Shown here: positions 63,315-64,000 of the stretch, piece by piece
Position numbering within the stretch: the stretch's first letter is position 1
Layout: the number at the start of each line of letters is the position of its first letter
Assembly: GCF_000425485.1 (NCBI RefSeq)
Contig: NZ_AUDN01000015.1
Span: 124,001 to 188,000 of the forward strand
DNA from: Flavobacterium tegetincola DSM 22377
GTDB taxonomy: Bacteria > Bacteroidota > Bacteroidia > Flavobacteriales > Flavobacteriaceae
Direction of reading: 5' to 3'
DNA: 64,000 nucleotides
The notes under the pieces: model-generated
Told to the model about the DNA's origin: nothing
What the model saw: the letters and a program-made list of their open reading frames with translations, nothing else
Databases searched by the model: none
Made by a program: the position numbers and the translations under genes

Positions 63315-64000
63315 TTATCTGTTTCGGTTACTTGTTCTTACTGCACTAGATTTAATAATTTCCGCAACAAAGACTCCGTTGCTATTTTTATAAATTGCTG
63401 TCATCATCGTTGCTATTCCTTCTTGATAATCTCTTTTTATTTCTAGAATATATTTGTCGTTTTGTTTTTTCAAACTTAAAATTTCATCGTAGTTGCCATC
63501 ATCAGCTTTAAGTTCAAAATATGGATAATCGTCATACACATATTCGTTCTTTACCATATTTACAAGTCCCTTGTAATTTGCATTTTTATCAGAGAAAATA
63601 ACAGGGTTCTGGGTTTGGCATCCTGTTAAACCATTATCGTCTGCAACGCCAGTTCCATAATATTGGGTTGGTGTGAAGGAGATTTCATTTCCTTCAATGT
63701 TAAAGTTTTTATTTTGCTCGTCTTTAGTGAATCCGTAAACTTTTCTTCCATCTACAACACCTTCCATATCCTTTATTTTCACCTTAACATATTTAAATTC
63801 TTGGCAATATTCATCTTCTGTATTGGATTTATAAGTGCTGTCGCTTACGCCAATAACTTGAACAATCTGGCCATTCAAAAATGAAATATCTTTAATTTCA
63901 TTCAGATGCTTGTCCAATAATTTAATATCATTGCCAATTAATACGCCTTCGTTACTAGTTTTTTTGAAAAGGATAATTTTGGTGGATTTCACTACACTAT
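63315..64000 (-). CDS. Beta-rich protein, cut by window edge
   Basis: Open on the minus strand to the end of the window; the GTG at 63990-63992 is not necessarily the start, because the frame stays open to the edge. The visible 225 residues have SH3-like strands (I-V-Q-V-I-G-V near 43, V-K-I-K-D-M-E-G-V-V-D near 72), a loop with G-V-A-D-D-N-G-L-T-G-C and beta strands near the end. It resembles the SH3-containing lipoproteins at the other end of the window. An export signal may lie outside. Confidence 0.6.
   Translation of the reverse strand, partial: SVVKSTKIILFKKTSNEGVLIGNDIKLLDKHLNEIKDISFLNGQIVQVIGVSDSTYKSNTEDEYCQEFKYVKVKIKDMEGVVDGRKVYGFTKDEQNKNFNIEGNEISFTPTQYYGTGVADDNGLTGCQTQNPVIFSDKNANYKGLVNMVKNEYVYDDYPYFELKADDGNYDEILSLKKQNDKYILEIKRDYQEGIATMMTAIYKNSNGVFVAEIIKSSAVRTSNRNR

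Noticed and set aside
1..64000. Alternative genetic code to explain in-frame stops
   Set aside because: All three stop codons appear both as internal lesions and as normal ends of intact genes, and several genes also have frameshifts.
1..64000. Mobile element, integron array or CRISPR
   Set aside because: No recombinase, transposase, terminal repeats, repeated attachment-like spacers or CRISPR repeats were seen; intergenic sequences are not recurrent by eye.

Overview
The window is about one third G+C (judged by eye) and looks like chromosome of a Bacteroidetes bacterium, most likely a Pedobacter-like member of the Sphingobacteriaceae. Signs of this are short Lys-rich signal peptides ending in S-C or A-Q, weak Shine-Dalgarno sequences, TAnnTTTG promoter elements, a TPR sensor kinase paired with a LytTR regulator, and WG, MORN-2, DKNYY and XAC2610-like protein families. 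I see no rRNA, tRNA, CRISPR, transposase, integrase or phage structural gene. The only obvious housekeeping-type gene is a pyridoxamine 5'-phosphate oxidase-family protein at 47.5-48.0 kb.

Almost everything else is lineage-specific: lipoproteins, Sec-secreted proteins and small membrane proteins, many built from repeats (MORN-2, leucine-rich, WG, ankyrin, TPR, PQQ propeller, DKNYY). The genes lie in long same-strand blocks. At the left end, one + strand lipoprotein (15-620) is followed by minus-strand genes, mostly broken (744-3966). A + strand block runs 4.3-24.0 kb, a short minus pair sits at 24.0-25.4 kb, a + strand block runs 25.7-47.3 kb, and a minus block runs from 47.4 kb to the right edge. 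Several families occur two or more times as adjacent or dispersed paralogues (MORN-2, the 19.3/20.4 kb pair, the LRR pair, the WG pair, the 57.5/58.5 kb pair, three ankyrin proteins, two TM-PH-DKNYY proteins).

A TPR sensor histidine kinase (41.5-43.5 kb), its LytTR response regulator (43.5-44.2 kb) and a small membrane protein form a tight three-gene unit, the only regulator visible here.

The most striking property is decay. At least a dozen reading frames carry one or more clear lesions (homopolymer frameshifts, in-frame TAA, TAG or TGA) although coding sequence continues past them. Several lesions fall in or next to the export signal: one replaces a lipobox cysteine with TGA, one is four codons past a lipobox cysteine, and one is a frameshift inside a signal peptide. 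My working hypothesis (inference) is that the window is a rapidly diversifying reservoir of envelope-targeted defence or immunity-like genes without toxins. Several families here are often found near polymorphic toxin or bacteriolytic effector loci elsewhere (YwqK-type MORN-2, WG, ankyrin, XAC2610-like). Sequencing error in homopolymers must be excluded before the decay is treated as biology.
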